Shown in pieces: positions 24,867 through 34,155 of a stretch of 64,000 bases of DNA (its first letter is position 1; the number at the start of each line of letters is the position of its first letter). Origin of the DNA: Nocardia iowensis (GTDB lineage Bacteria > Actinomycetota > Actinomycetes > Mycobacteriales > Mycobacteriaceae); NCBI RefSeq assembly GCF_019222765.1, contig NZ_CP078145.1, positions 496,001 through 560,000 on the forward strand. Reading direction: 5' to 3'. The translations under genes and the position numbers were made by a program. Below the pieces are notes generated by a model. The model saw only the letters and a program-made list of their open reading frames with translations, was not told the DNA's origin and made no database searches.

Positions 24867-25085
24867 GCGTCGTAGCGGATCTTCCTGGCTCATCGGTGTG
24901 GGTACCCTGATTTCGGTGCAGTGACACTGTCTCTCTTCACAAAGAAACGCGATCGAGATAGCCGTTCTGCTGAGTTCATCGCGGCGTGCACGGCCGCGTT
25001 AGCCCGCGAAAGTGGCGATCCAGTAACGGTTTCCGCGAACGTCCGCACCGGAGGAAGGCGCGGCGATCGCGGACACCCTTCGATC

Positions 25086-25502
25086 ATGTCGGTCCCCAGT
25101 GCCATGATCGGTGGTGTGGCTTCCGATGAGATCGGCTTCGCAGCACCCATCCCCGTACTTCGCATGTTCGACGTCGCCAGGGCGTACGAGTTCTACCGCG
25201 ACTACCTGGGTTTCACCGTCGACTGGGAACACCGGTTCGGCGACGACTTCCCGCTGTACGCGCAGCTCTCCCGCGGCTCGGCGACCCTCCATCTCAGCGA
25301 ACACCACGGTGACGGCACCCCCGGCACCGTCGTGTGGATAGCGGTGGACGACATTCAGGCCTGGCACGCCGAGCTGGCGGGTAAGGACTACCGCTATGCC
25401 AAGCCCGGCTGCCCAGAGGACGGTCCGGGCGGCCCCGGTTTCGAACTGGTGGATCCTTCCGGCAACACCCTGCGTTTCGCTCAGCCCGACCAGGACGAGT
25501 GA
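25086..25502 (+). CDS. Glyoxalase/bleomycin-resistance (VOC) superfamily protein
   Basis: A 138-residue VOC-fold protein. The pattern FAAPIPVLRMFDVARAYEFYRDYLGF and the C-terminal PGGPGFELVDPSGNTLRF is typical of the glyoxalase/bleomycin resistance family, whose members bind metals or sequester compounds. Metal ligands could be His in LHLSEHHGD and Glu in FELVDP. ATG 25086 is chosen; ATG 25104 and GTG 25116 are possible and leave the domain intact. The gene stands alone and its substrate is unknown. Confidence 0.8.
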   Translation: MSVPSAMIGGVASDEIGFAAPIPVLRMFDVARAYEFYRDYLGFTVDWEHRFGDDFPLYAQLSRGSATLHLSEHHGDGTPGTVVWIAVDDIQAWHAELAGKDYRYAKPGCPEDGPGGPGFELVDPSGNTLRFAQPDQDE

Positions 25503-25556
25503 CGGGCACGGTCATCCTGTGGCGACGACCTGTCGGCCACGGTTACGGTTGATGCT

Positions 25557-26021
25557 GTGGAGAGCACGCACGTTGCCCCGGAACCGGCGGCGCATCAGGA
25601 ACCGGCGCCCCCTACCCGGTCCGGTTGGCGCGGCGTAGGAGTCCCGCTGCTGGTGGCGGGTGTCGGCATCGGCGTGGGTGTGCTGTTGCACGTGCGCGAT
25701 CCACATGTCGAGGGCTCCTATGGCGTGTGCCCGGTGTACGCGCTGACCGGATGGTGGTGTCCCGGCTGCGGCGGAATGCGGGCGATCCACAACCTGACCG
25801 ACGGAAACATCCTGGATTCGTTGCACAGCAACCTGCTTGCGATCCCGCTGGTGCTGGCCTTCGTCCTGTGGGTGAGTGACTGGACGCTGCGCGCCTGGCG
25901 TGGCCGGCGTATGCGCCTGCCCTCGATCAACGGGCCGACGATGTGGACCTTCTTCGCGCTACTGACGATCTACACCGTGCTGCGCAATACCCCATGGGGC
26001 ACCTGGCTCGCCCCGGTCTAG
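25557..26021 (+). CDS. DUF2752 membrane protein
   Basis: A 154-residue integral membrane protein with about three helices. The family signature is CPVYALTGWWCPGCGGMRA followed by the helix containing LLAIPLVLAFVLWV. The two-Cys CPGCG segment is invariant in DUF2752 proteins, whose function is unknown. GTG start at 25557. It may be cotranscribed with the small acidic protein that follows after 57 bp. Confidence 0.85.
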   Translation: MESTHVAPEPAAHQEPAPPTRSGWRGVGVPLLVAGVGIGVGVLLHVRDPHVEGSYGVCPVYALTGWWCPGCGGMRAIHNLTDGNILDSLHSNLLAIPLVLAFVLWVSDWTLRAWRGRRMRLPSINGPTMWTFFALLTIYTVLRNTPWGTWLAPV

Positions 26022-26078
26022 CCCGGATCCGGCGCGCCACGCGCGGTTCGCCCGCCGCAGACCGGGCAAGCTGCAAGC

Positions 26079-26267
26079 ATGAGTGATTCATTGAAGGACC
26101 GTATCCGGATGAAGCTACTGCGCCAGCTGCAAGAGGACGGTGCACCGGACGCCGAGCACGACGATCCGCGCCAGATCTCGGTGGAATCCGACCTCGAGGC
26201 ACTCAACAGCGTCCCCGACGACGACCCCCTCATCGAAGAGCTGGCCGCGCGATATCTGGTGTTCTGA
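26079..26267 (+). CDS. Small acidic protein of unknown function (62 aa)
   Basis: A 62-residue protein with a basic amphipathic N-terminus (DSLKDRIRMKLLRQLQ) and an acidic C-terminal half (PDDDPLIEELAARYLVF). It is not recognised. It ends 5 bp before the stop of the M1 peptidase on the opposite strand. Its composition and compact spacing suggest it is real. Confidence 0.55.
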   Translation: MSDSLKDRIRMKLLRQLQEDGAPDAEHDDPRQISVESDLEALNSVPDDDPLIEELAARYLVF

Positions 26268-26272
26268 CGGAG

Positions 26273-27607
26273 CTACACCGTCGACGGCGGAAGCTGGGGG
26301 AGCGACTTCTCGACCAACCAGCCGTCCCATAGCGGCCGGAGCGGGAACCGGCTGTAATGCCCGGCCAGATCGGTGAACTCCTCGGTGCTGACCGAGCCGT
26401 GGCGATAGCGAATCGTCCACTCCCGCAACAGATCGAAGAACGCCAGGTCGCCCAGTTCCAGCCGCAAGGCGTGCAGGGTGAGCGCACCGCGTTTGTAGAC
26501 CCGATCGTCGAACATGTGCAGCGGGCCAGGGTCGCCGACGGCGATGTCCTGCGGCTGCCTGGACAGGTTGTGCCTGGCCGCGCGGGCGAGCTGGTCGGCG
26601 GTTGGCCCGCCCGCCGACTCGGACCAGATCCATTCGGCGTAACAGGCGAAACCCTCGTGTAGCCAGATATCGCGCCACTGGGCGATGGTCAGGCTGTTGC
26701 CGAACCACTGGTGCGCCAACTCGTGCGCGACCAGCCGCTCGGCGCCACGCCTGCCGTCGCAGTGGTTCGCGCCGAAGATGGAGATGCCCTGCGCCTCGAT
26801 CGGAATCTCCAGATCGTCGTCCGTGACCACCACGGTGTACGCGTCGAACGGGTACGGACCGAAGCGCTCGGTGAAGATCTCCATCATCTGCGGCTGGCGG
26901 GCGAAGTCGTGCTCGAAGTTGGCGCGCAGCCGGGGTGGGGCGATGGCATGCATCGGCACCGCGCTGGGCGGCGAAACGATGCGGTGCTTGTGATACGGCC
27001 CGATCTGGACGGTTGCCAGATAGGTGGACATGGGTTCGGCCTGCTCGTACACCCAGGTGGTCTGGCTGGCCTTGACCTGCTTGCGCAGCAGCGTGCCGTT
27101 GGCCAGCGCGTAGTACGGGCTGTCGGTGGTGATCGAAATCCGGTAGCTGGCTTTGGAACTCGGATGGTCGTCGCACGGGAACCAGGACGCGGCGCCGTTC
27201 GGCTGGCTGGCCACCAGCGCACCCTCGGTGAGCTCCTCCCAGCCGACCGCGCCCCACGGCCCACGCACCGGCCGCGGGACGCCACCGTATTGGACGACGA
27301 TCGACAGCACGCCGCCCGCCGGAATCCGCTGCTGCGGCGTGATCATCAACTTGCCACGCTGGTGCACGTATTTCGCGGCCTTGGCACCGTTGACGAAGAC
27401 CTTGGACACGGTGAGTGCCTGGGCCAGATCCAGCGAGAACCGCGGCTGCACGGCGGTGGTCACCGCGGTGATCTCGGCGCGGCCCGCCAACCGGTTGCTT
27501 GCCACCTTGTAGATCAGGTCGAGTTCGTACCGCGATACCCGGTAGCCCCGATTCCCGTTCTGCGGCAGGTACTCATCGATCGGCGCCTCGTAGAACTTGC
27601 CCGGCAT
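26273..27607 (-). CDS. M1 family zinc metallopeptidase coupled to the Pls-like synthetase
   Basis: A 444-residue cytoplasmic M1-clan peptidase without a signal peptide. The zinc site is HELAH (295-299) with the distal ligand Glu318 in LHEGF. The N-terminal beta-sandwich precedes it; the usual C-terminal helical domain of aminopeptidase N is short. Where aminopeptidases have GAMEN the sequence is IEAQGIS (about 270-276). The start ATG overlaps the stop of the synthetase gene (TGATG), so the two are translationally coupled. Known epsilon-poly-lysine producers have M1-type poly-lysine-degrading aminopeptidases (PldII), which suggests a self-protection or recycling role here (inference). Confidence 0.85.
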   Translation of the reverse strand: MPGKFYEAPIDEYLPQNGNRGYRVSRYELDLIYKVASNRLAGRAEITAVTTAVQPRFSLDLAQALTVSKVFVNGAKAAKYVHQRGKLMITPQQRIPAGGVLSIVVQYGGVPRPVRGPWGAVGWEELTEGALVASQPNGAASWFPCDDHPSSKASYRISITTDSPYYALANGTLLRKQVKASQTTWVYEQAEPMSTYLATVQIGPYHKHRIVSPPSAVPMHAIAPPRLRANFEHDFARQPQMMEIFTERFGPYPFDAYTVVVTDDDLEIPIEAQGISIFGANHCDGRRGAERLVAHELAHQWFGNSLTIAQWRDIWLHEGFACYAEWIWSESAGGPTADQLARAARHNLSRQPQDIAVGDPGPLHMFDDRVYKRGALTLHALRLELGDLAFFDLLREWTIRYRHGSVSTEEFTDLAGHYSRFPLRPLWDGWLVEKSLPQLPPSTV

Positions 27608-30600
27608 CAGCGGGCCGCCCCCGGGTCGCCTCCGAACCACGGCGCGATCGGGTTGCCCCACCAGCGAGTGGACGGGGGCACGGTGTCACCACGCATGACC
27701 AGTGAGGCGGGACCGATCGTCGCGCCCTCGCCGATGGTCGAGGCGGGCAGCGCGACGCAGTGCGGGCCGAGGGTGGCGCCCGCGCCGAGGGTGACGGTGT
27801 CCATGGCCATGATTCGATCGTGGAACAGGTGGGTCTGCACGACGCAGCCGCGTTCCACGGTCGCGCCGTCACCGAGTGTCACCAGGTCCGCCTCAGGTAG
27901 CCAATAGGATTCGCACCATACCCCGCGGCCGATCTCGGCACCGAGTCCGCGCAGCCACAGATTCAGCACCGGCGTACCCGTCGCGGCGCGCGCGAACCAC
28001 GGCGCGGCAACGGTTTCCACGAAGGTATCGGAGACCTCGTTGCGCCACACGAACGAGCTCCACAGCGGATGCTCCTCGGCCCGGATCCGGCCGACCAGCA
28101 ACCACTTCGCGGCCACCGAACTCGCGCCGGCGACCGCACCGGCGGCCAGCAGCACCAGGCCGCTGAGCAGCGCGGTGGGCAGATGGCCGATGCTCCGCGC
28201 GAGCCAGGCCAGGGTGAACAGCACACCGAGTCCGATGCTGAAGGTGACCAGCACCGGGACCAGGCGGCAGGTTTCGACGATGCCGCGCGCCAGCCGCAGC
28301 TTCGGCGGTGGGTCGAAAGTGCGTGCGGTGTCGGAGCTTTCCGGCGCGCGGCGCAACCGGACCGGCGGGCTGCCCAGCCAGGACGAGCCAGCCTTCGACT
28401 TGGACGGCGCGGCCGAAAGAACCGCTACCAGGCCATTTTTCGGAACCCGCCGACCGGGCGCGGTCATCCCGGAGTTGCCGAGGAAGGCTCGCTTGCCGAC
28501 CTTCGCCTCACCGATCCGCAGCCAGCCGCCGCCGAGTTCGTAGCTGGCGATCATGGTGTCGTCGGCCAGGAACGCGCCGTCCGCGACCGTGGTGAATTTG
28601 GGCAGCAGCAACACCGTCGACGCCTCGACGCTCTTGCCGATCTTCGCGCCGAGCAGGCGAAGCCAGACCGGCGTGAGCAGGCTGGCGTAGAGCGGGAACA
28701 GGAAGGTGCGTGCCGCGTCCAGCAGGCGCTCGGTGGACCACACCTGCCAGCCGACCCGGCTGCGCACCGGGTGGTAGCCCTCGGTCAGTCCGATGCTGAG
28801 CAGCCGCACCGCCAGGATGGTGACCACCGCGTACACCGCCAAACTGAGCAGCGTCGCGACCGGCAGGATCGCGAAGGCGCGGCCCAAACCGCCAGCGAGG
28901 GTGCGGGTATCGCGGATGAACCAGGCGATGAAGATGCCGCCCGAGCCGAGCCCGAGGATGGGCACGGCGGCCAACGCCATCGAGGTGACGCCGAAGATCG
29001 CCACCCAGTGCGCCGCCCGAGCGGGTGTGTGGCCGGGCCAGCGATGGTGTGCCTTACCGACTTTCGAGGCGGGCGAGCCCGCCCACTCCTGCTCGGCTTT
29101 GACCTTGCCGGATACCGCGGAGCCGGGAGCGATCTCGGCGTTCTTGCCGATCCTGGTGCCGGGCAGCAGGATAGAGCGGGCGCCGATCACCGCACCCGCG
29201 CCGACGGTGACCGGGCCGAGGTGCACGACGTCGCCGTCGATCCAGTAGCCGGACAGGTCGACCTCGGGTTCCACGCTGCACCCGTCGCCCAGTTCGAGCA
29301 TGCCGGTCACCGGCGGGAGGGTGTGCAGATCGACGCCCTTGCCGATCTTCGCGCCGAGCGCCCTGGCGAATGGGACCATCCACGGTGCGCCCGAGAGGTT
29401 TTCGGCGCCGCTGGCCTCGGATAGCCGGACTGCCGCCCAGAGCCGCAGATGCACCGAACCGCCGCGCGGATACCGGCCGGGCGTAACCCCGCGCAGCAGT
29501 AGTCGAGCGCCCGCGACGCAGATCGCCATCCGGCCGGGCGGCGAGATGAAGAGCAGGAACGCGGCCAGCGTCCACCACCAGGACAGGTGCGGTAGCCACG
29601 GCAGCGAGCCGGACCAGCCCGCGATATTGCCGACGATCGCCAGCCAGGTGAGCCATTGCAGGCCGGTGAGCGTGGTGAGCGGGATGGTGGCGAGCACCTG
29701 CGTCCACTGCGCGAGCCGCGGTGTCGGGCGCACGACGCGCTCCTCGACGGCGACGGCCGGTGTGCTCTGCTCCAGCAGTTCGACCAGCGCGCCGAGGCGC
29801 GGATGGTCGTAGAGGTCGGCGACGGTGACCTGCGGGTAGCGCTCGCGCAGCGCGGTGACCAACTGGGCCGCCGCCAGCGAACCACCGCCCAGCTCGAAGA
29901 AGTCCGCATCGAGGTCGGTGGCCTCGCCGCCGAGGACCGAATCCCACAGTCGCGCAACCCATTGCGCGGTGCCGGTGAGTTCGCTTTCGGTATCGTCGTC
30001 GGTGTTGTTCGGTAACGGCCATGGCAGGGCGTTGCGGTCCACCTTGCCGGAGGTGCGGGTGGGCAGTTCGTTGACCACCGCGAGCCGGGGGACCAGTGGC
30101 GCCGGAAGTTGTTCGGCGAGTTGGGCCCGCGCGGCCTTGGCGTCGAAATCGGGGCCGGGTCCGGTGAGGTAGCCGACCAGAATCTTGTTGCCCGCCTTGG
30201 TGGTTCGTATCGCGGCGGCGGCGCCGGTGATGCCGGGCAGGTGTTGCAGCGCGTTGTCGATCTCGCCGAGTTCGATGCGGCGGCCGCCGAGCTTGATCTG
30301 ATCGTCGGCGCGGCCGAGGAAGACCAGCCCCGCGCGGTCGTTACGCACCAGATCGCCGCTGCGGTAGGCGCGTTCCCAGCCGAGCGAGGGCAGCGGCGCG
30401 TACTTTTCCGCGTCTTTGGCGGGATCGAGATAGCGGGCCAGGCCGACGCCGCCGATCACCAGCTCGCCGGATTCGCCCTCGCCCACCGGGTTTCCGGCCG
30501 CGTCGACCACCACCAGGTCCCAGCCGTCGAGCGGGAGCCCGATCCGGATCGGCCACGTGTCGTCGAGCAGCGCGGCGCAGGCGACCACCGTTGCCTCGGT

Positions 30601-31545
30601 GGGGCCGTAGGTATTCCAGACCTCGCGCTCCGTATCTCCATTCCCGGCAAGACGTTCGGCGAGTTCCGGCGGCACCGCCTCGCCGCCGAAGATCAACAGC
30701 CGGACCGCGTCCAGCGCCTCGGCGGGCCAGGTGGCGGCCAGCGTAGGCACCGTGGAGACGATGCTGATCTCCCGGCGTACCAGCCATGGGCCGAGGTCGG
30801 CGCCGGTGCGGACCAGGTCGCGCGGGGCGGGGACGAGGCAGGCGCCGTTGCGCCAAGCCAGCCACATCTCTTCACAGGAGGCGTCGAAGGCGACCGAGAG
30901 TCCGGCGAGCACCCGGTCGCCGGGGCCGATCGGGGCGTCCGGCAGGAAGAGCCTGGCCTCGGCGTCGACAAAGGCGGCGGCGTTGCGATGGGTCACCGCA
31001 ACACCTTTCGGCGTCCCGGTGGAGCCGGAGGTGAAGATGATCCAGGCGTCGTCGGCCGGGGTCGGCGCGGAACTTGTGCTCGCGTCGGGTGAGTTGTCCG
31101 CTGCGGCACGGATTCCCACCGGTGTCGTCTCGATGCCCGCCGCGGTCACGATCGCGGTGACCTGAGCCTCGCCGAAGACCAGCTGGGCCCGTTCGTCCGG
31201 GTCATCGGCGTCGACCGGCACATAGGCGGCGCCCGCGTAGAGCACGGCAAGGATGGTGAGGTAGAGGTCTCGGGAGCCCGACGGCATGCGCACGCCGACC
31301 CGGTCACCCGGCCGCACACCCGCCTTGGCCAGCCGGGCCACGGTCTGCTCGATCTCGGCAACGAGTTCGAGGTAGGTGAGCACCGTGTCGCCGTCATCGA
31401 TGGCGGGTGCATCGGGGTGGGTCAGCGCGGTGGCGGTCAGGATGTCGACGAGAGTCCGGGCCGGTGGCGTGTGCGGGGTCCGTAGGAGCGGATCCACCGT
31501 CGCGTCAACCTGTGGCTGGAGCATGACGCCCTGCCCACCTCCCAT
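27607..31545 (-). CDS. Pls/PosA-family nonribosomal peptide synthetase (poly-amino-acid synthetase)
   Basis: A 1312-residue single-module synthetase; S. albulus epsilon-poly-lysine synthetase Pls is about 1,319. An adenylation domain covers about 30-505 (A3 FTSGSTGTPKG 171-181, A5 NTYGPTE 311-317, A8 region GRADDQIKLGGRRIE). A carrier domain has Ser556 in LGGGSLAAAQL. Then six membrane helices in pairs (about 624-685, 845-918, 1095-1150) alternate with three left-handed beta-helix-type domains, each opening LGAxIGxxV (730, 965, 1202). There is no thioesterase. Pocket residues read D221 A222 E225 S264 I285 G287 T312 V320 V321 K501, a lysine-like code. In Pls the C-terminal domains join free lysine iteratively. 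Met8 (31524) is an alternative start. Confidence 0.88.
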   Translation of the reverse strand: MGGGQGVMLQPQVDATVDPLLRTPHTPPARTLVDILTATALTHPDAPAIDDGDTVLTYLELVAEIEQTVARLAKAGVRPGDRVGVRMPSGSRDLYLTILAVLYAGAAYVPVDADDPDERAQLVFGEAQVTAIVTAAGIETTPVGIRAAADNSPDASTSSAPTPADDAWIIFTSGSTGTPKGVAVTHRNAAAFVDAEARLFLPDAPIGPGDRVLAGLSVAFDASCEEMWLAWRNGACLVPAPRDLVRTGADLGPWLVRREISIVSTVPTLAATWPAEALDAVRLLIFGGEAVPPELAERLAGNGDTEREVWNTYGPTEATVVACAALLDDTWPIRIGLPLDGWDLVVVDAAGNPVGEGESGELVIGGVGLARYLDPAKDAEKYAPLPSLGWERAYRSGDLVRNDRAGLVFLGRADDQIKLGGRRIELGEIDNALQHLPGITGAAAAIRTTKAGNKILVGYLTGPGPDFDAKAARAQLAEQLPAPLVPRLAVVNELPTRTSGKVDRNALPWPLPNNTDDDTESELTGTAQWVARLWDSVLGGEATDLDADFFELGGGSLAAAQLVTALRERYPQVTVADLYDHPRLGALVELLEQSTPAVAVEERVVRPTPRLAQWTQVLATIPLTTLTGLQWLTWLAIVGNIAGWSGSLPWLPHLSWWWTLAAFLLFISPPGRMAICVAGARLLLRGVTPGRYPRGGSVHLRLWAAVRLSEASGAENLSGAPWMVPFARALGAKIGKGVDLHTLPPVTGMLELGDGCSVEPEVDLSGYWIDGDVVHLGPVTVGAGAVIGARSILLPGTRIGKNAEIAPGSAVSGKVKAEQEWAGSPASKVGKAHHRWPGHTPARAAHWVAIFGVTSMALAAVPILGLGSGGIFIAWFIRDTRTLAGGLGRAFAILPVATLLSLAVYAVVTILAVRLLSIGLTEGYHPVRSRVGWQVWSTERLLDAARTFLFPLYASLLTPVWLRLLGAKIGKSVEASTVLLLPKFTTVADGAFLADDTMIASYELGGGWLRIGEAKVGKRAFLGNSGMTAPGRRVPKNGLVAVLSAAPSKSKAGSSWLGSPPVRLRRAPESSDTARTFDPPPKLRLARGIVETCRLVPVLVTFSIGLGVLFTLAWLARSIGHLPTALLSGLVLLAAGAVAGASSVAAKWLLVGRIRAEEHPLWSSFVWRNEVSDTFVETVAAPWFARAATGTPVLNLWLRGLGAEIGRGVWCESYWLPEADLVTLGDGATVERGCVVQTHLFHDRIMAMDTVTLGAGATLGPHCVALPASTIGEGATIGPASLVMRGDTVPPSTRWWGNPIAPWFGGDPGAAR

Positions 31546-31873
31546 TCGACCTGCCTCGCACTTCCCTGGTGTTGTTGTGTCATAGCTGGGTTACCAGTGG
31601 GCAAACACCCTGGTGACCAGTTGTCCACGGTACTCGGGGTTGTCGACGTTTGTTGTTCACCGGCGCGGTTGCGGGGCTCCCGAACGCGGGCCGAGTCGTT
31701 GCAGGTCGTGGCGATTTCTTGCGGGCGCGCCGAAGCAAGGCCTGGTGGGCGGGTTCCGCGGCAGGTTCGCCAGATAGTCGCTGGGTCGGTGGGTTCGCCC
31801 TGTTGTGATTCCGCTCATCGCCCCGGTGATATTGCAGCTCAGGGCGTTTCGAGCACCGCCGCGGCGGTGGGAT
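31546..31873 (-). promoter_or_regulatory. Promoter/operator region of the Pls-like gene
   Basis: The 328-bp gap upstream of the synthetase contains an inverted repeat, ggttaccag (31589-31597) and ctggtgacc (31610-31618), with one mismatch and a 12-nt spacer. It lies immediately upstream of a TATGAC -10-like hexamer (31584-31579, minus strand). No good -35 is present, as expected for an activated or repressed promoter. Nothing else is recognised in the gap. Confidence 0.4.
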
Positions 31874-32521
31874 TCAGGCCGCTGAGGCGGCGGTGCCGAT
31901 GCCGAGGGTGGCCAGGATGGCGGCGCTGGCCTGTTCCAGCCGTTCCCGGATCTTCGGGCGGCGCAGCAGCGCGACCGCGCGGGAGGCGACCAAGGCCAGG
32001 ATCACCATCTCTACCGCGGCGATGAGCGATTCGATGGCGCCGAGCGCGAGGGTGTTGACGAAGGTGACCTCGGTGAGGAACTGGGGTAGCACGGCGAGAT
32101 AGAACAGGCCGACCTTCGGGTTGAACATGCACGAGACGATCCCCGCGGTGAACGCCGAGCGAACCGAGGTACGGGTGCCCGTGCCGGTGTGCGCCAGGCC
32201 GTCGGAGTCGCCGGCTTCCCGCGCAGCCCGCCGCTGCCGCCGTTGGTCGAGCAGCGCGCGAACACCCAAGTACACCAAGTAGATTCCACCCACCACCTTG
32301 AGCACGCGGTAAGCCGTCGCCGACTGCTCCAGCAGCGCCGCGACACCGGCCGCGACCACCACCGCCCACAGAATGCCGCCCAGTGCCGACCCGATCGCGG
32401 CGGCGATCCCCGGTCGCGCGTCCACCAGCGAGAATCGCAGCACCAGGAACGAATCCGGCCCAGGCGTGATCGACAGCAGGACGCACACCCCGATAAAGCT
32501 GAGCAGCAGGGAAACCGACAC
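31874..32521 (-). CDS. LysE/RhtB-family amino acid exporter
   Basis: A 215-residue membrane protein with about six helices of the LysE family, which exports lysine, threonine, homoserine or related amino acids by proton antiport. The N-terminal signature SITPGPDSFLVLRF and the mid-protein GIVSCMFNPKVGLFYLAVLPQF are diagnostic. The GTG at 32521 is chosen because the membrane domain starts there; the open frame continues 59 codons upstream without membrane character. It is on the same strand as, and upstream of, the Pls-like gene, separated by 328 bp. A joint role is possible but the family is widespread. Confidence 0.88.
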   Translation of the reverse strand: MSVSLLLSFIGVCVLLSITPGPDSFLVLRFSLVDARPGIAAAIGSALGGILWAVVVAAGVAALLEQSATAYRVLKVVGGIYLVYLGVRALLDQRRQRRAAREAGDSDGLAHTGTGTRTSVRSAFTAGIVSCMFNPKVGLFYLAVLPQFLTEVTFVNTLALGAIESLIAAVEMVILALVASRAVALLRRPKIRERLEQASAAILATLGIGTAASAA

Positions 32522-32816
32522 CCCGCAATGTGATCCCAGAACCCCCGAATAAGCAACGCATTTCCGCCCCGCCCGCCCAACCCGACCACTACGCGCCGCG
32601 GCCACGCCGACGACACAGTTGACAGGGTCGGGCTGTTTCTGCCAATCTCGGGTCAGGTCATGAGTACCAGCGTTCAGCCCCGGCTTGCTGGTCGGCAACC
32701 CTCCTCCGCGGTGGGGTGCTCCGGGTGACGACCAGGCCGACGCCCGACCGGGTGCGGCAAGCGCGGACTCGACGAATCATCTGATTGCGGGTCCCAGAGC
32801 CGATGGGATTTATCTG

Positions 32817-34136
32817 ATGACTGTTGTTGTGGATCGTAACTGTGCCGCTCTTGCTCGGGTGTCCGGCGATGACCTTCAGGTGCCGCTCGTCCAGGGCGGG
32901 ACGACCACCTACGCAAACTTCGACTACGCCGCGAGCGCACCCGCATTGGCCCAGGTCACCGACCGGGTGCAGCAGTTGTTGCCGTTCTACGCGAGCGTGC
33001 ACCGCGGCGCCGGCTATGCCTCGCGGATCTCCACCGAGTGCTACGAGGCTGCCCGTGGTTCGGTGAGCCGCTTCCTCGACGCGGCCGACGACCAGGTGGT
33101 GGTGTTCACTCGCAACACCACCGATTCGCTGAACCTGCTCGCCTCCTGCGTGCCGGGCGACACCGTGGTGCTCGACATCGAACATCACGCCAACTTCCTG
33201 CCATGGACCAGGCACGGCCGCCGGGTGGTCCAGGCCGGTGCCACCGTCGAGGAGACCATCGGCCGCTTGGTCGCCGAGTTGTGCAGCAAGCCCGCCGCGC
33301 TGCTGGCGGTGACCGGCGCGTCCAATGTCACCGGCGAGGTGTTGCCGTTGGAGCGCCTCGCTACCATCGCCCACCAGTGCGGGGCACGCATCCTGGTCGA
33401 TGCCGCGCAGCTCGCGCCGCATCGGCGAATCAGCTTGCGCGACACGGGTATCGACTATGTCGCATTTTCCGGGCACAAGTTGTACGCGCCGTTCGGTGCC
33501 GGCGTGCTCGTCGGTCGCCGGGATTGGCTGGACAACGCGGAGCCGTACCTCGCCGGTGGCGGCGCGGTCCGCGAGGTCACCACCTCCGGCGCGGAGTGGG
33601 CGCCCGCACCGCAGCGGCACGAGGGCGGTTCGCCGAACGTGCTCGGGGCCGCCGCACTCGCCGCCGCCTGTGACGCGCTCTGTGAGATCGACGCCGACAC
33701 CCTCGCCACTCACGAACATCACCTCGCCGACCGGCTCCGCGCCGGTCTCGCCGCCATCCCCGGCGTGCGGTTGCTCCGCATCTGGACCGACGCCCCCGAC
33801 ACCGTCGGCATCGTCGCTTTCACCCTGGACGGTTTCGTCCCCGGCCACGTCGCCGCCTACCTGTCCGCTGAACACGGCATCGGCGTCCGCGACGGCCGTT
33901 TCTGCGCCCACCCCTTGCTCGCCCGCCTCGAGCTCGACGGTGCCCTGCGCGCCAGCATCGGCCTCGGCACCACCTCGGCCGACATCGACCGCCTCGTCCA
34001 GGCCGTAGCCACCCTCGTCCACACCGGCCCCACCTGGAACTACGCCAGCACCAACGGCCTCTGGAACCCCACCCCCGAGACCCGGCCGTTCACTTCCCAA
34101 GCCCCGACCGGCGCCGCGCCCTGCCTTGTCGGCTGA
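32817..34136 (+). CDS. Class V aminotransferase, cysteine desulfurase-like
   Basis: A 439-residue PLP enzyme of the NifS/SufS group. The PLP lysine is in AFSGHKLYAPFGAG, and the cofactor Asp in LVDAAQLAPH. The C-terminal GRFCAHPLL resembles the RxGHHCAQP loop that carries the active-site Cys of SufS-like desulfurases. It is not next to suf or isc genes, so its sulfur acceptor is unknown. The ATG at 32817 is divergent from the LysE gene across 295 bp that must hold both promoters; I see no clear hexamers there. Confidence 0.85.
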   Translation: MTVVVDRNCAALARVSGDDLQVPLVQGGTTTYANFDYAASAPALAQVTDRVQQLLPFYASVHRGAGYASRISTECYEAARGSVSRFLDAADDQVVVFTRNTTDSLNLLASCVPGDTVVLDIEHHANFLPWTRHGRRVVQAGATVEETIGRLVAELCSKPAALLAVTGASNVTGEVLPLERLATIAHQCGARILVDAAQLAPHRRISLRDTGIDYVAFSGHKLYAPFGAGVLVGRRDWLDNAEPYLAGGGAVREVTTSGAEWAPAPQRHEGGSPNVLGAAALAAACDALCEIDADTLATHEHHLADRLRAGLAAIPGVRLLRIWTDAPDTVGIVAFTLDGFVPGHVAAYLSAEHGIGVRDGRFCAHPLLARLELDGALRASIGLGTTSADIDRLVQAVATLVHTGPTWNYASTNGLWNPTPETRPFTSQAPTGAAPCLVG

Positions 34137-34155
34137 GTCGGGGCTCGCAGGGGGT

